Shown here piece by piece: positions 15,768 to 25,945 of a stretch of 64,000 nt of DNA (positions are counted from its first letter, which is position 1; every line of letters begins with the position of its first letter). Origin of the DNA: Agromyces kandeliae (GTDB taxonomy: Bacteria > Actinomycetota > Actinomycetes > Actinomycetales > Microbacteriaceae); contig NZ_WKJD01000004.1 in the NCBI RefSeq assembly GCF_009674665.1, forward strand, positions 62,001 to 126,000, in the 5' to 3' direction. The translations under genes and the position numbers were made by a program. Under the pieces are notes generated by a model that saw only the letters and a list, made by a program, of their open reading frames with translations, had not been told where the DNA came from and searched no databases.

Positions 15768-16721
15768 ATGGACATCGAACGGATCCACACGCCGGTGATG
15801 CTCGAGCGGACGCTCGAGCTGCTGGCTCCGGCACTCGACCGCGAGGGTGCCGTGTACGTCGACGCGACGCTCGGCATGGGGGGCCACGCGCGGGCCGTCC
15901 TCGAGCGGTTCCCGAAGGCGATCGCCATCGGCCTGGACCGCGACACCGACGCGATCGCGATCGCGACCGAGCGGCTGGCGAAGTTCGGCGACCGGGCGCA
16001 CTTCGTGCACACCGTCTACGACGGCATCGCCGAGGCGGTCCGCGGCGAGGGGTTCGCCGAGGTCGACGCGATCCTGTTCGACCTGGGCGTCTCGTCGTTG
16101 CAGCTCGACCGCGCGGAACGCGGCTTCGCGTACGCGAAGGACGCGCCCCTCGACATGCGCATGGACTCCACGCGCGGCAGGACCGCAGCCGACGTCATCG
16201 CGGAGTACTCGGAGGACGAGCTTCGACGGATCTTCCGGGACTACGGCGAGGAGAAGCTCGCGGCGCGGTACGCCCGCGCGATCGTGCGGGCGCGTGCCGA
16301 GGCGCCGATCACGCGTTCCGGCCGGCTCGTCGAGGTGCTCCACGACGCCACGCCCGCTGCCGTGCAGCGGGCAGGACACCCGGCCAAGCGCGTCTTCCAG
16401 GCGCTTCGGATCGAGGTCAACGAGGAGCTGTCGGTGCTCGAACGGGCACTGCCCGCCGCGCTCGAGCTCGTCGCCGTGGGCGGTCGGATCGTCGTGCTGT
16501 CCTACCAGTCGCTCGAAGACCGCCTCGTCAAGCGCGTCCTCGCAGCGGCATCCACCTCCACGGCGCCCGCAGGGCTGCCGATGGAGCTTCCGGAGCATCG
16601 CCCGCAGTTCAAGCTCCTCGTCCGGGGCGCCGAACTCGCCGACGAGTCGGAGCAGGCGGAGAACCCGCGTGCGAAGCCGGTGCGCCTGCGTGCCGCAGAA
16701 CGAGTGAGGAGGCCGTCGTGA
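15768..16721 (+). CDS. rsmH: 16S rRNA (cytosine-1402 N4) methyltransferase RsmH
   Basis: A 317-residue SAM-dependent methyltransferase (formerly MraW) that modifies C1402 in the ribosomal decoding centre. It begins with the family hallmark [13 protein letters not shown], then the SAM site [15 protein letters not shown] and [32 protein letters not shown] and the C-terminal [11 protein letters not shown] are all present. The ATG has the strong site GGAGGGAGGGAG. Its TGA overlaps the GTG of ftsL in a GTGA junction, so the two are translationally coupled. Confidence 0.97.
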   Translation: MDIERIHTPVMLERTLELLAPALDREGAVYVDATLGMGGHARAVLERFPKAIAIGLDRDTDAIAIATERLAKFGDRAHFVHTVYDGIAEAVRGEGFAEVDAILFDLGVSSLQLDRAERGFAYAKDAPLDMRMDSTRGRTAADVIAEYSEDELRRIFRDYGEEKLAARYARAIVRARAEAPITRSGRLVEVLHDATPAAVQRAGHPAKRVFQALRIEVNEELSVLERALPAALELVAVGGRIVVLSYQSLEDRLVKRVLAAASTSTAPAGLPMELPEHRPQFKLLVRGAELADESEQAENPRAKPVRLRAAERVRRPS

Positions 16722-17296
16722 GCGCACTGCCGGCCCAGACCCGACCCGCGCGGCGGTGGGCGCCGACCGCGGCGCCCCGGCTCCGCCCGGCGCCCGAGCG
16801 GGGCGAGCGACGCGCCCGCCCTCGGCTCGCCTACGCCGTGGTCGCACTCGCCTCGATCGGAGCGATCGCGATCGTCCAGCTGCTCCTGTCCATCGCGATG
16901 ACCCAGGGCGCCTACGAGATGGACGAGCAGCTCCTCCGCCAGGCCGAGCTGCAGCGCGAGCAGCAGAAGCTCTCCGACGACCTCGACCGACTCGAGTCGC
17001 CGCAGTTCCTCGCGGCCAACGCCGAGGCGCTCGGCATGGTCCCGAACTCCGCTCCGGTCTACCTCCGGCTCTCCGACGGCGCGGTGCTCGGGGACCCGAC
17101 CGCCGCCGCGGGGGCTGCGACCTCGTCGGCGTCACTCGTTCCCAATGCGCTCATCGACGGCGTGCCGCTCGTGACCGAACGCGCCGAGGGGGAGACTGCG
17201 AAGGGCGGGGAGGGGAAGCCCGCGACGCCCGCGGACGGCACGCCTGCCGCTCCGCCGGCGCTGACGGGCGGACTTCCCACACCGGCGACGCACTGA
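16718..17296 (+). CDS. ftsL: Cell division protein FtsL
   Basis: A 192-residue single-pass membrane protein at the position of ftsL. A basic Pro-rich cytosolic arm of ~36 residues is followed by one transmembrane helix (about 37-60), then a coiled coil ([20 protein letters not shown]) and the FtsL-type [13 protein letters not shown] element that contacts the FtsB/FtsQ complex. The Ala/Pro-rich tail is long. FtsL sequences diverge strongly, so the call rests on topology, coiled coil and synteny between rsmH and ftsI. The GTG start overlaps the rsmH stop (GTGA). Confidence 0.85.
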   Translation: MSALPAQTRPARRWAPTAAPRLRPAPERGERRARPRLAYAVVALASIGAIAIVQLLLSIAMTQGAYEMDEQLLRQAELQREQQKLSDDLDRLESPQFLAANAEALGMVPNSAPVYLRLSDGAVLGDPTAAAGAATSSASLVPNALIDGVPLVTERAEGETAKGGEGKPATPADGTPAAPPALTGGLPTPATH

Positions 17297-17348
17297 CCGC
17301 GCCGGCGACCCAGACCACGACCCGACGCCGGACGGAGCGAACCAGCCG

Positions 17349-19142
17349 ATGAACCGAGTGAGCCGTCACCCGATGCGCCGCATCATCGCATCCGGGCTCG
17401 CCCTCGTGCTGATCGTCGGCTGGTTCGTGGTGCGCCTCGTCGACATCCAGGTGGTCCGCGCCGCCGAACTCAACGAGGCCTCGAAGGACGTGCGCTCGGA
17501 GACCCGGGTGCTCTACGGCGAGCGGGGCGCCATCCTCGATGCGAACGGCACCGTGCTCGCCGAGAGCGCGATGCGCTACAACATCACGATCTCGCCGAAG
17601 CAGGCGATGGCGACCGGCTCGTTCGAGCGGGCCGGGTCGGACGGCGAGGAGGTCGACGTGACGCTCGACGACGCCCTCGCCGAGCTCGGCGGGGTGATCG
17701 GGCGATCGGCGGGCGAGTTGCGCACGCAGATCGAGGGCGAGCTCGCGAAGGACCCCGGCGCCGACTTCTCGTACGTCTCCAAGCGCGTCGACACCGACGT
17801 CTACGAGCAGGTGAAGGCGCTGCGCATCCCGTTCGTCTACTCCGAGGAGGTGCCGAGCCGTCGATACCCGAACGGCGCCGTCGGCGGCAACCTGCTCGGC
17901 TTCGTCACCGACGAGGGTGAGCCGGGCGCCGGGCTGGAGTACTCGGAGAACGCGTGCCTCGCGAGCGAGGACGGCGAGATGACCTGGCTGCACAGCCTCA
18001 AGGACTGGGTCGCGATCCCGGGCTCCGAGGTCGTGAACTCGGCCGCGCACGACGGCGGGGACCTGCAGCTCACGATCGACGCGGACCTGCAGTACTTCGT
18101 GCAGCGGGTCGCCGCCGCCCGGGTCGCCGAGACCGGTGCCGACTGGGCGACCGTCACCGTGATGGAGGCCCGGACGGGCAGGCTCCTCGCGGTCGCCGAC
18201 GTCCCGACGGTCGACCCGAACTCGCCGAGCTCGGTCGACGCCGCCGACCGCGGCTCGCGCGCGTTCTCGTCGCCGTTCGAGCCCGGTTCGACCTTCAAGG
18301 CGCTGACGTCGGCGTCGGTCATCGACGCGGGCGAGGGGTCGCCGACCAGCGGCGTCACGGCCGACTACCGGTACCTTCCGCCGAACGGCGCCAACATCAA
18401 CGACAGCCACTACCACGGCCCGACGAACTACACGATGACGGGCATGCTCATCGACTCCTCGAACACGGCCATGTCGATGTTCGGCGAGAAGGTGAGCGAC
18501 GAGCGCCGCTACCAGGACATGCTCGACTTCGGCCTCGGCGCGGTGTCCGAGGTCGGCTTCGCGGGGGAGGAGCCGGGCGACCTCCACGGTGGACCCGAGG
18601 GCTGGGACAACCAGACGAAGTACGCGACGATGTTCGGCCAGGGCCTGACGACGACGGCGATCCAGATCACGAGCGCGTACCAAGCGCTCGCCAACGGCGG
18701 TGTGCGCATGCCGGTGACGCTCGTCGACGGGTGCCGCAACGCGGACGGGACCGTCACCGAGGTGCCGGCCGTCGAGGGGCGGCGCGTGGTGTCCGAGGAG
18801 GCCGCCGACCAGACGAGCCGGATGCTCGAACAGGTCTACCTGAACGGTTGGCTGGCCGACCAGTGGCAGGTCCCGGGCTACCGCGTCGCGGCCAAGACCG
18901 GCACGGCCCAGGTGCCGGACGGCAACGGCGGGTACCAGTCGGGCTACCTGGTGTCGGTATCCGGCTTCGCTCCGGCGGACGACCCTGAGTTCGTCGTTTC
19001 GGTCAGCATCATGAACCCCGTTAAGATGAACTCGTCCGCCGCATCGGCTCCCGTCTTCCAGCAGGTGATGAGCCAGGTGCTGAAGAAGTATCGGACCGTT
19101 CCGTCCGGCGCCCAGGCGCCCGAGTTACCAGCCACCTGGTGA
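17349..19142 (+). CDS. ftsI: Septal peptidoglycan transpeptidase FtsI (PBP3)
   Basis: A 597-residue class B penicillin-binding protein. It has a short cytosolic tail, a membrane anchor (IIASGLALVLIVGWFVVRLV), a non-penicillin-binding pedestal beginning RGAILDANGTVLAES, and a transpeptidase domain with active-site STFK (in FEPGSTFKALTS), SSN (IDSSNTAMSM) and KTGT (VAAKTGTAQVP). It cross-links septal peptidoglycan together with FtsW. No C-terminal PASTA domain is present. The ATG lies 52 bp after ftsL. It is essential in all related bacteria and a beta-lactam target. Confidence 0.96.
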   Translation: MNRVSRHPMRRIIASGLALVLIVGWFVVRLVDIQVVRAAELNEASKDVRSETRVLYGERGAILDANGTVLAESAMRYNITISPKQAMATGSFERAGSDGEEVDVTLDDALAELGGVIGRSAGELRTQIEGELAKDPGADFSYVSKRVDTDVYEQVKALRIPFVYSEEVPSRRYPNGAVGGNLLGFVTDEGEPGAGLEYSENACLASEDGEMTWLHSLKDWVAIPGSEVVNSAAHDGGDLQLTIDADLQYFVQRVAAARVAETGADWATVTVMEARTGRLLAVADVPTVDPNSPSSVDAADRGSRAFSSPFEPGSTFKALTSASVIDAGEGSPTSGVTADYRYLPPNGANINDSHYHGPTNYTMTGMLIDSSNTAMSMFGEKVSDERRYQDMLDFGLGAVSEVGFAGEEPGDLHGGPEGWDNQTKYATMFGQGLTTTAIQITSAYQALANGGVRMPVTLVDGCRNADGTVTEVPAVEGRRVVSEEAADQTSRMLEQVYLNGWLADQWQVPGYRVAAKTGTAQVPDGNGGYQSGYLVSVSGFAPADDPEFVVSVSIMNPVKMNSSAASAPVFQQVMSQVLKKYRTVPSGAQAPELPATW

Positions 19143-19155
19143 GAAAGTTGGGTTC

Positions 19156-20700
19156 GTGACCGGATCGCCTCCCACGGCACTCCGGCCGCAGCACCCGAGT
19201 CCTCGATCGCTCCGCGGCCTCGCGGACGCGTTCGGATTCGAGGTGCGCGGCGGGATCGACGACCTCGACGTGACCGGCGTCGCGATCGCCTCCGGCGCGG
19301 TCCACGGCGGCGACCTGTACGTGGGGGTCCCCGGCCGCCACGCCCACGGCGCCGACTACGCCGCCCAGGCGGCGGCGAACGGCGCCGTCGCGCTGCTGAC
19401 CGATGCCGCAGGCGCCGAGCGGGCGATCGATGCCGGCATCCCGGTCCTCGTGACCCCAGACGCGCGCGCCGCGCTCGGCGACGTCGCGGCCTGGATCCAC
19501 CGAACGTCCGACAACCCGGCGACCCTGTTCGGCGTCACCGGCACGAACGGCAAGACGAGCGTCGTCTACCTTCTGTACGCGGTGCTCCGCCAGCTCGGCA
19601 CGACCGCCGGTCTCACCTCGACCGCCGAGCGCCGGATCGGCGACGAGGCCGTGACGAGCTCGCTCACGACCCCGGAGGCCAGCGAGCTGCACGCCCTCCT
19701 CGCGCGCATGCGCGAGGTCGACGTGCGGGCCGTGGGCATCGAGGTCTCCGCGCAGGCGCTCAGTCGCCACCGCGTCGACGGGATCGTCTTCGACGTGGTC
19801 GGATTCACGAACCTGTCGCACGACCACCTCGACGACTACGCGTCGATGCAGGAGTACTTCGACGCGAAGCGCGAGCTCTTCACGCCCGAGCGAGCGCGCC
19901 GCGGCGTCGTCACGGTGGACTCGGAGTGGGGCGAGCGTCTCGTGGCGGAGTCGCGCATCCCGGTCACGACCCTCGCGGTCGAGCCCGGCGTCGACGCCGA
20001 CTGGCGGCTGGAGGTCCTCGACGAGACGCCGACTCGGACGAGCTTCCGACTCGACGGACCCGACGGCCGATCGCTCGAGACCAGCATCCCGCTCATCGGG
20101 CGGTACAACGCCGCGAACGCGGCCCTCGCGATCGTGATGCTCGTCGAGGCGGGGAACGACCTCGAGCTGATCGCCGCGGCGGTCGGAGCGCACGGCATCG
20201 ACGCCTACATCCCCGGCCGGACCGAGCGGGTCTCCGGTGAGCGCGGCCCGGTGGTCTACATCGACTACGGCCACACGCCCGACGCGTTCGCGCAGGCGCT
20301 CGAGGCGATCCGCCGCACCACCGACGGTCGCGTCGTGATGGTCTTCGGCGCCGACGGCGACCGCGACACGACGAAGCGCGCCGAGATGGGCGCGATCGCG
20401 GCGCGCGGCGCCGACGTGCTGGTCATCACCGACTTCCACCCCCGATGGGAGGACCCGGCGGCCATCCGCGCGGCGCTGATCGCCGGTGCCAGGGCCGCCG
20501 TCCCCGATCGCGAGATCCACGAGATCGCCGATCAGCGCGCCGCGTTCCGTCACGCGCTCGCGCTCGTCGGAGAGGGCGACGCCGTCCTCTACGCGGGACC
20601 GGGCCACGAGGACTACCAGGAGGTCGCCGGAGTGAAGCACCCGTACTCGGCCCGGGACGACGCCCGGCTGGCACTGCAGGAAGCGGGGTGGCTCGGATGA
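19156..20700 (+). CDS. murE: UDP-MurNAc-tripeptide ligase MurE with unusual amino-acid specificity motif
   Basis: A 514-residue ATP-dependent Mur ligase adding the third stem-peptide residue to UDP-MurNAc-L-Ala(Gly)-D-Glu. The P-loop [10 protein letters not shown] lies at 126-135, the carbamylated-lysine region is YFDAKRELF, and FGADGDRDTTKR is in the C-terminal domain. The recognition loop reads TDFHPRWEDP (Asp426, Phe427, His428, Pro429, Arg430) where DAP-type enzymes have DNPR followed by xEEP/xEDP. Arg is kept but the Asn that contacts meso-DAP is replaced. The usual N-terminal DSR near the uridine site is also altered (GVAIASGAVHGGDL). This fits another diamino acid such as diaminobutyrate, ornithine or lysine. 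GTG start; stop overlaps murF. Confidence 0.93.
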   Translation: MTGSPPTALRPQHPSPRSLRGLADAFGFEVRGGIDDLDVTGVAIASGAVHGGDLYVGVPGRHAHGADYAAQAAANGAVALLTDAAGAERAIDAGIPVLVTPDARAALGDVAAWIHRTSDNPATLFGVTGTNGKTSVVYLLYAVLRQLGTTAGLTSTAERRIGDEAVTSSLTTPEASELHALLARMREVDVRAVGIEVSAQALSRHRVDGIVFDVVGFTNLSHDHLDDYASMQEYFDAKRELFTPERARRGVVTVDSEWGERLVAESRIPVTTLAVEPGVDADWRLEVLDETPTRTSFRLDGPDGRSLETSIPLIGRYNAANAALAIVMLVEAGNDLELIAAAVGAHGIDAYIPGRTERVSGERGPVVYIDYGHTPDAFAQALEAIRRTTDGRVVMVFGADGDRDTTKRAEMGAIAARGADVLVITDFHPRWEDPAAIRAALIAGARAAVPDREIHEIADQRAAFRHALALVGEGDAVLYAGPGHEDYQEVAGVKHPYSARDDARLALQEAGWLG

Positions 20701-22109
20701 TCGCGCTGACCATGGCCGAGATCGCGGCCGCCACCTCCGGACGATTCGAGCCGGCCGGCACCGACGCATCGACCGGGACCGTCATCGACGGCGCCGTCAC
20801 GACCGACTCGCGTGAGGTCGAGCCGGGCGGGATCTTCGTCGCCAAGCGCGGCGAGTTCGACGACGGGCACCGCTTCGCGCCCGCCGCGGTCGAGCGGGGC
20901 GCTGCGCTCCTCATCGTCGAGCACCTGCTGGAGCTGCCGGTCGCCCAGATCGTGGTGGAGGACTCCGTGGACGCGCTCGGCGCGCTCGCGACCGAGGTCG
21001 TCCGGCGCGTGCGCGCGCACGGCCGGCTGAGGATCGTGGGCGTGACCGGGTCGAACGGCAAGACCACCACCAAGAACCTGCTGCGCACGGTGTTGGAGCA
21101 GGTCGGCCCGACGGTCGCCGCCCGCAAGAGCTACAACAACGAGGTCGGCGCGCCGACCACCATGCTCGAGCTGACCGAGGACACGGAGTTCCTGGTCGCC
21201 GAGATGGGCGCGTCGGGGGTCGGCGAGATCGCCCGACTCATCCGCATGGCCCGGCCCGACGTGGGCATCGTCCTGAAGGTCGGGCTCGCCCATGCCGGCG
21301 AGTTCGGCGGCATCGAGAAGACCGTCCAGGCCAAGTCCGAGATGGTCACCGACCTGCTGCCGACGGATGTCGCGGTGCTGAACGCCGACGACCCGCGAGT
21401 GGTCCCCATGGCCGAGCGGACGGCCGCTCGCGTCGTGTGGTTCGGGCTCGGCGAAGGTGCGGACGTCCGCGCGACCGACCTCGTCGTGCACCCGAGGGGC
21501 ACGGAGTTCACGATCACCGCGCCCGGCGGCGAGTCCGCGCGGGTGCGCTTCTCGGTGCTCGGCGAGCATCACGTCATGAACGCCCTCGCCGCGACATCCG
21601 CCGCCCTCGAACTCGGCGTGCCGCTCGCCACCGTCGTCACGGGCCTGGAGCGCGTCACGCTCGCCGAGCAGTGGCGCATGCAGGTCATGGGCGGGCGCGA
21701 CGACATCACGGTGATCAACGACGCGTACAACGCGAGCCCCGATTCGATGGCGGCCGCGCTGAAGACGCTCGCACAGGTGAAGCGACCGGGTTCCCGCACC
21801 ATCGCCGTGCTCGGCGAGATGAGCGAGCTCGGCGAGTTCTCCGGCGAGGAGCACGACCGCATCGGCCTGCTCGCTGTGCGGCTCGGCATCTCGCAGCTCG
21901 TCGTCGTGGGGGAGGGCGCGCGGCGCCTGCACATCACGACGATCAACGAGGGCTCGTGGGACGGCGAGTCGGCGTACGTGGAGTCCGCGGACGAGGCGTT
22001 CGACCTCGTGACCGGGATGGCCCGACCGGGGGACACCGTGCTCGTGAAATCGTCGAACTCGGCGGGCCTCCGCCACCTCGGCGACCGACTGGGAGAATGG
22101 TTCGCGTGA
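20697..22109 (+). CDS. murF: UDP-MurNAc-tripeptide-D-Ala-D-Ala ligase MurF
   Basis: A 470-residue Mur ligase that adds the D-Ala-D-Ala dipeptide, completing the cytosolic pentapeptide precursor. It has the N-terminal [22 protein letters not shown] motif of MurF in two parts, P-loop [23 protein letters not shown], and the C-terminal [15 protein letters not shown] characteristic of MurF. The ATG overlaps the murE stop (ATGA) and its own TGA overlaps the GTG of mraY, giving two coupled junctions. Length is normal. Confidence 0.96.
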   Translation: MIALTMAEIAAATSGRFEPAGTDASTGTVIDGAVTTDSREVEPGGIFVAKRGEFDDGHRFAPAAVERGAALLIVEHLLELPVAQIVVEDSVDALGALATEVVRRVRAHGRLRIVGVTGSNGKTTTKNLLRTVLEQVGPTVAARKSYNNEVGAPTTMLELTEDTEFLVAEMGASGVGEIARLIRMARPDVGIVLKVGLAHAGEFGGIEKTVQAKSEMVTDLLPTDVAVLNADDPRVVPMAERTAARVVWFGLGEGADVRATDLVVHPRGTEFTITAPGGESARVRFSVLGEHHVMNALAATSAALELGVPLATVVTGLERVTLAEQWRMQVMGGRDDITVINDAYNASPDSMAAALKTLAQVKRPGSRTIAVLGEMSELGEFSGEEHDRIGLLAVRLGISQLVVVGEGARRLHITTINEGSWDGESAYVESADEAFDLVTGMARPGDTVLVKSSNSAGLRHLGDRLGEWFA

Positions 22110-23200
22110 GAGCACTTCTGACCGCCGGAGCCCTGTCGCTCTCGTTCACCCTGTTCCTGACCCCCCTGTTCATCCGGCTGTTCACGAGGCTCGGGTGGGG
22201 CCAGTTCATCCGCGACGACGGTCCGAAGACGCACCACGTCAAGCGCGGGACGCCCACGATGGGCGGCATCATCTTCATCCTGGGCACGCTGTTCGGGTAC
22301 TTCGTCGCGACGACCCTCGTGGGGGACGGCCCGACCGCCTCCGGGCTGCTCGTGCTGTTCATGATGGTGGGACTCGGCCTCGTCGGCTTCCTCGACGACT
22401 TCCTGAAGACGCGGAAGAAGCAGAGCCTCGGACTCGGCGGCTGGGCGAAGATCGCCGGCCAGACGCTCGTCGCGGCCGTCTTCGCGCTGCTCGCGCTGCA
22501 GTTCCCGAACGCGGAGGGGGCCACTCCCGCCTCGACGAAGATCTCGTTCATCCGCGACCTCCCGCTCGACTTCATGGTGCTCGGGACGATCGTCGGCATC
22601 ATCGCGTACGTCGCCTGGATCGTGCTGCTCACCGCGGCCGCCTCCAACGGCGTGAACGTCACGGACGGCCTGGACGGGCTCGCATCGGGCGCGTCGATCC
22701 TCGCAATCGGCTCGTTCATCATCATCGGGTTCTGGCAGTTCAACCAGTCGCGGTTCAGCGAGAACCTCAATCCGAGCGACCTCTATCGCAGCTACGACGT
22801 GCGCGACCCGCTCGACCTCGCGATCGTCGCGACCGCGATCGTCGGCGCCGTCGTCGGGTTCCTGTGGTGGAACACCAATCCCGCCCACATCTACATGGGC
22901 GACACGGGCTCGCTCGCCCTGGGCGGCGCCCTCGCGGCGCTCGCGGTCACGAGCCAGACCGAGCTGCTGCTCCTGCTCATCGGTGGCCTGTTCGTGATCG
23001 AGACGGGTTCGGTGATCGTGCAGCGCGCGTACTTCAAGGTGACGGGAGGCAAGCGGATCTTCCTCATGAGCCCGATCCACCACCACTTCGAGTTGAAGGG
23101 GTGGGCCGAGGTCACGATCGTGGTGCGGTTCTGGATCATCGCCGGGCTGTTCGTCGCCGCGGGCGTCGGCGCCTTCTACTTCGAATGGCTCCAGAGTTGA
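22106..23200 (+). CDS. mraY: Phospho-MurNAc-pentapeptide transferase MraY
   Basis: A 364-residue polytopic membrane enzyme (about ten helices) that joins phospho-MurNAc-pentapeptide to undecaprenyl phosphate, giving lipid I. Signatures are [15 protein letters not shown] after the first helix, the catalytic Asp pair in [33 protein letters not shown] and [13 protein letters not shown]. The GTG at 22106 in a GTGA overlap with murF was preferred over ATG 22097 because the neighbours show the same arrangement and the protein then begins at the first helix. It ends by overlapping murD. Confidence 0.96.
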   Translation: MRALLTAGALSLSFTLFLTPLFIRLFTRLGWGQFIRDDGPKTHHVKRGTPTMGGIIFILGTLFGYFVATTLVGDGPTASGLLVLFMMVGLGLVGFLDDFLKTRKKQSLGLGGWAKIAGQTLVAAVFALLALQFPNAEGATPASTKISFIRDLPLDFMVLGTIVGIIAYVAWIVLLTAAASNGVNVTDGLDGLASGASILAIGSFIIIGFWQFNQSRFSENLNPSDLYRSYDVRDPLDLAIVATAIVGAVVGFLWWNTNPAHIYMGDTGSLALGGALAALAVTSQTELLLLLIGGLFVIETGSVIVQRAYFKVTGGKRIFLMSPIHHHFELKGWAEVTIVVRFWIIAGLFVAAGVGAFYFEWLQS

Positions 23201-24741
23201 CGGATTCCGCGGCCGGGGCGGCGCGCCTCGAGGGGCTGACCAGCTGGCACTCCGACGGATGGCGCGACCTGCGCGTCGCCGTGCTGGGCCTCGGGGTCAC
23301 CGGATTCGCCGTCGCCGACACCCTCGCCGAGCTCGGCTCGACGGTGACGGTCTACGCGGCCGCTCCCGACGACGAGCGCGCACGCATCCTGGAGGTGATC
23401 GAGGTCGGCTTCGTCGTGCACCCGCTCGATCGCGTGCCCGACGATCTCGCGGCATCCGCCCCCGACCTCGTCGTCGTGTCGCCCGGATTCCGGCCCGACC
23501 ACCCGATGCTCCGCTGGGCGGCCGAGACCGGGGTGCCCGTCTGGGGCGACATCGAACTGGCGTGGCGCGTGCGCGACAAGGTGAAGGCGTCCGAGTGGAT
23601 GCTCGTCACCGGCACGAACGGCAAGACCACGACCGTGCAGCTGGCCGCGACGCTGATCTCGGCGGGCGGGGCGCGCGTAACGCCGTGCGGCAACATCGGG
23701 GTGCCCGTGCTCGATGCCGTGCGCGACCCGATCGGGTACGACGTGCTCGTCGTGGAGCTCTCGAGCTTCCAGCTCCACCACCTGCCGACGACCGGGCCGG
23801 GCGCCGTGCACCCGGTCGCGAGCGTGTGCCTGAACCTCGCCGACGACCACTACGACTGGCACGGTTCGCCCGGGGCCTATCGCGACGCCAAGGCGAAGGT
23901 GTACGCCAACACCAAGGTGGCCTGCGTCTACAACCGCGCCGATGAGGCGACCCGGTCGATGGTCGAGGACGCCGAGGTCGAGGAGGGTGCGCGGGCGATC
24001 GGCTTCGGCCTCGACACGCCCGGTCCGAGCGACTTCGGGGTGGTCGACGGCATCCTCTGCGATCGCGCGTTCCTCGAGGACCGTCGGACCGCGGCACTCG
24101 AACTCACCACGCTCGAGGAGCTCGAGCCGCTCGGGCTCGCCGTTCCGCACGTCGTGGCGAACATCCTCGCCGCCGCGGCGCTCGCACGATCCATCGACGT
24201 CCCGGTCGCGGCGATCCACGATGCGCTCGCGGCATTCCGCCTCGACGCCCACCGCATCCAGACGGTCGCGACGGTGGGCGGCATCCGCTGGATCGACGAC
24301 TCGAAGGCCACGAATCCGCACGCCGCCGAGGCGTCGCTGCGGGCGTTCAGCCCGGTCGTCTGGATCGTCGGCGGGCTGCTCAAGGGCGTCGACGCCGACG
24401 AACTCGTGGCGCGGCACGCCCCTCGCCTCCGCGCGGCCGTCGTGATCGGCGTCGATCGGTCGGCGCTCGTCGAGGCGTTCCGCCGACACGCGCCCGGACT
24501 GCCCCTCTTCGAGGTCGCGACGGATGACACTGAGAGCGTGATGCCCGACGCGGTCGCCCTCGCGGCCTCGGTCGCAGAGGAGGGGGACACCGTGCTCCTC
24601 GCGCCCGCGGCGGCATCGATGGACCAGTTCGCGGACTACGCCGACCGCGGCCGGCGCTTCCACGACGCCGTCCGCGACCGGCTCGGAGGGGAGGGGCATG
24701 ACCAGCCCGCCTCGGACGACCCGGCCGGCCAAGCGGACTGA
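23185..24741 (+). CDS. murD: UDP-MurNAc-L-alanyl-D-glutamate synthetase MurD
   Basis: A ligase of about 518 residues that adds D-glutamate to UDP-MurNAc-dipeptide. A Rossmann-like N-domain ([17 protein letters not shown]) is followed by P-loop [28 protein letters not shown] and the carbamylated-Lys region DAKAKVY. The [11 protein letters not shown] segment and GGLLKGVD complete the MurD C-domain. Two starts are possible: ATG 23185, 16 nt inside mraY, or TTG 23197 in a TTGA overlap like the GTGA/ATGA junctions nearby (514 residues). The ATG is listed; the choice is uncertain. It overlaps ftsW by 44 nt. Confidence 0.94.
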   Translation: MAPELTDSAAGAARLEGLTSWHSDGWRDLRVAVLGLGVTGFAVADTLAELGSTVTVYAAAPDDERARILEVIEVGFVVHPLDRVPDDLAASAPDLVVVSPGFRPDHPMLRWAAETGVPVWGDIELAWRVRDKVKASEWMLVTGTNGKTTTVQLAATLISAGGARVTPCGNIGVPVLDAVRDPIGYDVLVVELSSFQLHHLPTTGPGAVHPVASVCLNLADDHYDWHGSPGAYRDAKAKVYANTKVACVYNRADEATRSMVEDAEVEEGARAIGFGLDTPGPSDFGVVDGILCDRAFLEDRRTAALELTTLEELEPLGLAVPHVVANILAAAALARSIDVPVAAIHDALAAFRLDAHRIQTVATVGGIRWIDDSKATNPHAAEASLRAFSPVVWIVGGLLKGVDADELVARHAPRLRAAVVIGVDRSALVEAFRRHAPGLPLFEVATDDTESVMPDAVALAASVAEEGDTVLLAPAAASMDQFADYADRGRRFHDAVRDRLGGEGHDQPASDDPAGQAD

Positions 24742-25945
24742 GCGGACCGGGCTCGCCGCCCGGATCCGGCTCGGCGCGTTCCGCCCCGAGTCGAAGGACT
24801 ACTTCCTGCTCCTCGGCACGGTGCTGTTCCTCGTCGTGCTCGGCCTCGTGATGGTGCTCTCCTCGTCGCAGGTCGAGTCGGCCCTGGCGAACGACGGGGA
24901 CTTCACGTCCCGTGCCGCGCAGCAGGCGACGTACGCCCTGATCGGGGTCCCGGTGATGCTGCTCGCCGGCAGGATGCCCGAGGGGTTCTGGATGCGCATC
25001 GCCTGGCTCGTGCTCGGCGCGGCCTGCGTGCTCCAGCTGCTCGTCGTCGCCACCCCGCTCGGCGTCGAGGTCGGCGGCAACACGAACTGGCTGCGACTCG
25101 GCCCGGTCCAGTTCCAGCCGTCCGAGCTCATCAAGGTCGCGCTCGTGCTCTGGCTGGGCCTCATCGTGACCAAGAAGCAGGACCACCTCGGCGACTTCGG
25201 GAAGGGCATCATGCCGATCCTGCTCGTCGGGGGCGGGGCGATCGGGCTGGTGCTGCTCGGCGGCGACCTCGGGACGGTCATGGTCATGGCGGTGATGCTG
25301 CTCGGCACGCTCTTCCTCATCGGGGTCCCCCTGCGGCTGCTCGCGGTGCCCGTGCTGTTCGGCGGGGCGGCGTTCGCGCTCGTCGCGGTGTCGAGCGAGA
25401 GCCGCATGCGACGGATCACCGCGTTCCTCGAGGAGGACTGCGCCAGGTACAACCTCGGCGACTGCTGGCAGATCCAGCACGGCACGTTCGCGATGGCGAA
25501 CGGCGGCGTCTTCGGGGTCGGCCTCGGCAACTCGGCGGCGAAGTGGTCGTGGCTGCCCGCCGCCGACAACGACTTCATCTTCGCGATCATCGGCGAGGAG
25601 CTCGGACTGATCGGCGCGGTCGTCGTGATCGGGCTCTTCGTCGTGCTCGCGATCGCCCTCGCCAGGGTCATGCGCTCGGCGGCGACCCCGTTCGGCCGTA
25701 CGGTCGCCGCGGCCGTCCTCGTGTGGGTCGTCGGGCAGGCGTGTGTCAATATCGGTGTCGTGCTCGGCGTCTTCCCCGTCCTCGGTGTCCCGTTGCCGCT
25801 CGTGTCGGCCGGTGGCACCGCCCTCCTCACGACCCTGTTCGCGATCGGCGTGGTGCTCTCCGTCGCGCGGGACCCCGGCGTCCCGGCGCGGTCGGGGGCA
25901 CGGTCGTCCGCGCGTCGCACCTCGAAGGCGACCCGCTCGCGATGA
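24698..25945 (+). CDS. ftsW: Septal peptidoglycan glycosyltransferase FtsW (SEDS)
   Basis: A 415-residue SEDS-family membrane protein with about ten helices that polymerises lipid II into glycan strands with FtsI. It shows the SEDS features: KDYFLLLGTVLFLVVLGLVMVLSSS first helix, QFQPSELIKVALVLW, GGDLGTVMVM, the large outer loop with AKWSWLPAADNDFIFAIIGEELG (catalytic Asp region), and VLGVFPVLGVPLPLVSAGGTA. The ATG follows GAGGGGAGGGGC and lies 44 nt inside murD. The C-terminal cytosolic tail is short and basic. Its stop overlaps murG (ATGA). Confidence 0.95.
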   Translation: MTSPPRTTRPAKRTERTGLAARIRLGAFRPESKDYFLLLGTVLFLVVLGLVMVLSSSQVESALANDGDFTSRAAQQATYALIGVPVMLLAGRMPEGFWMRIAWLVLGAACVLQLLVVATPLGVEVGGNTNWLRLGPVQFQPSELIKVALVLWLGLIVTKKQDHLGDFGKGIMPILLVGGGAIGLVLLGGDLGTVMVMAVMLLGTLFLIGVPLRLLAVPVLFGGAAFALVAVSSESRMRRITAFLEEDCARYNLGDCWQIQHGTFAMANGGVFGVGLGNSAAKWSWLPAADNDFIFAIIGEELGLIGAVVVIGLFVVLAIALARVMRSAATPFGRTVAAAVLVWVVGQACVNIGVVLGVFPVLGVPLPLVSAGGTALLTTLFAIGVVLSVARDPGVPARSGARSSARRTSKATRSR

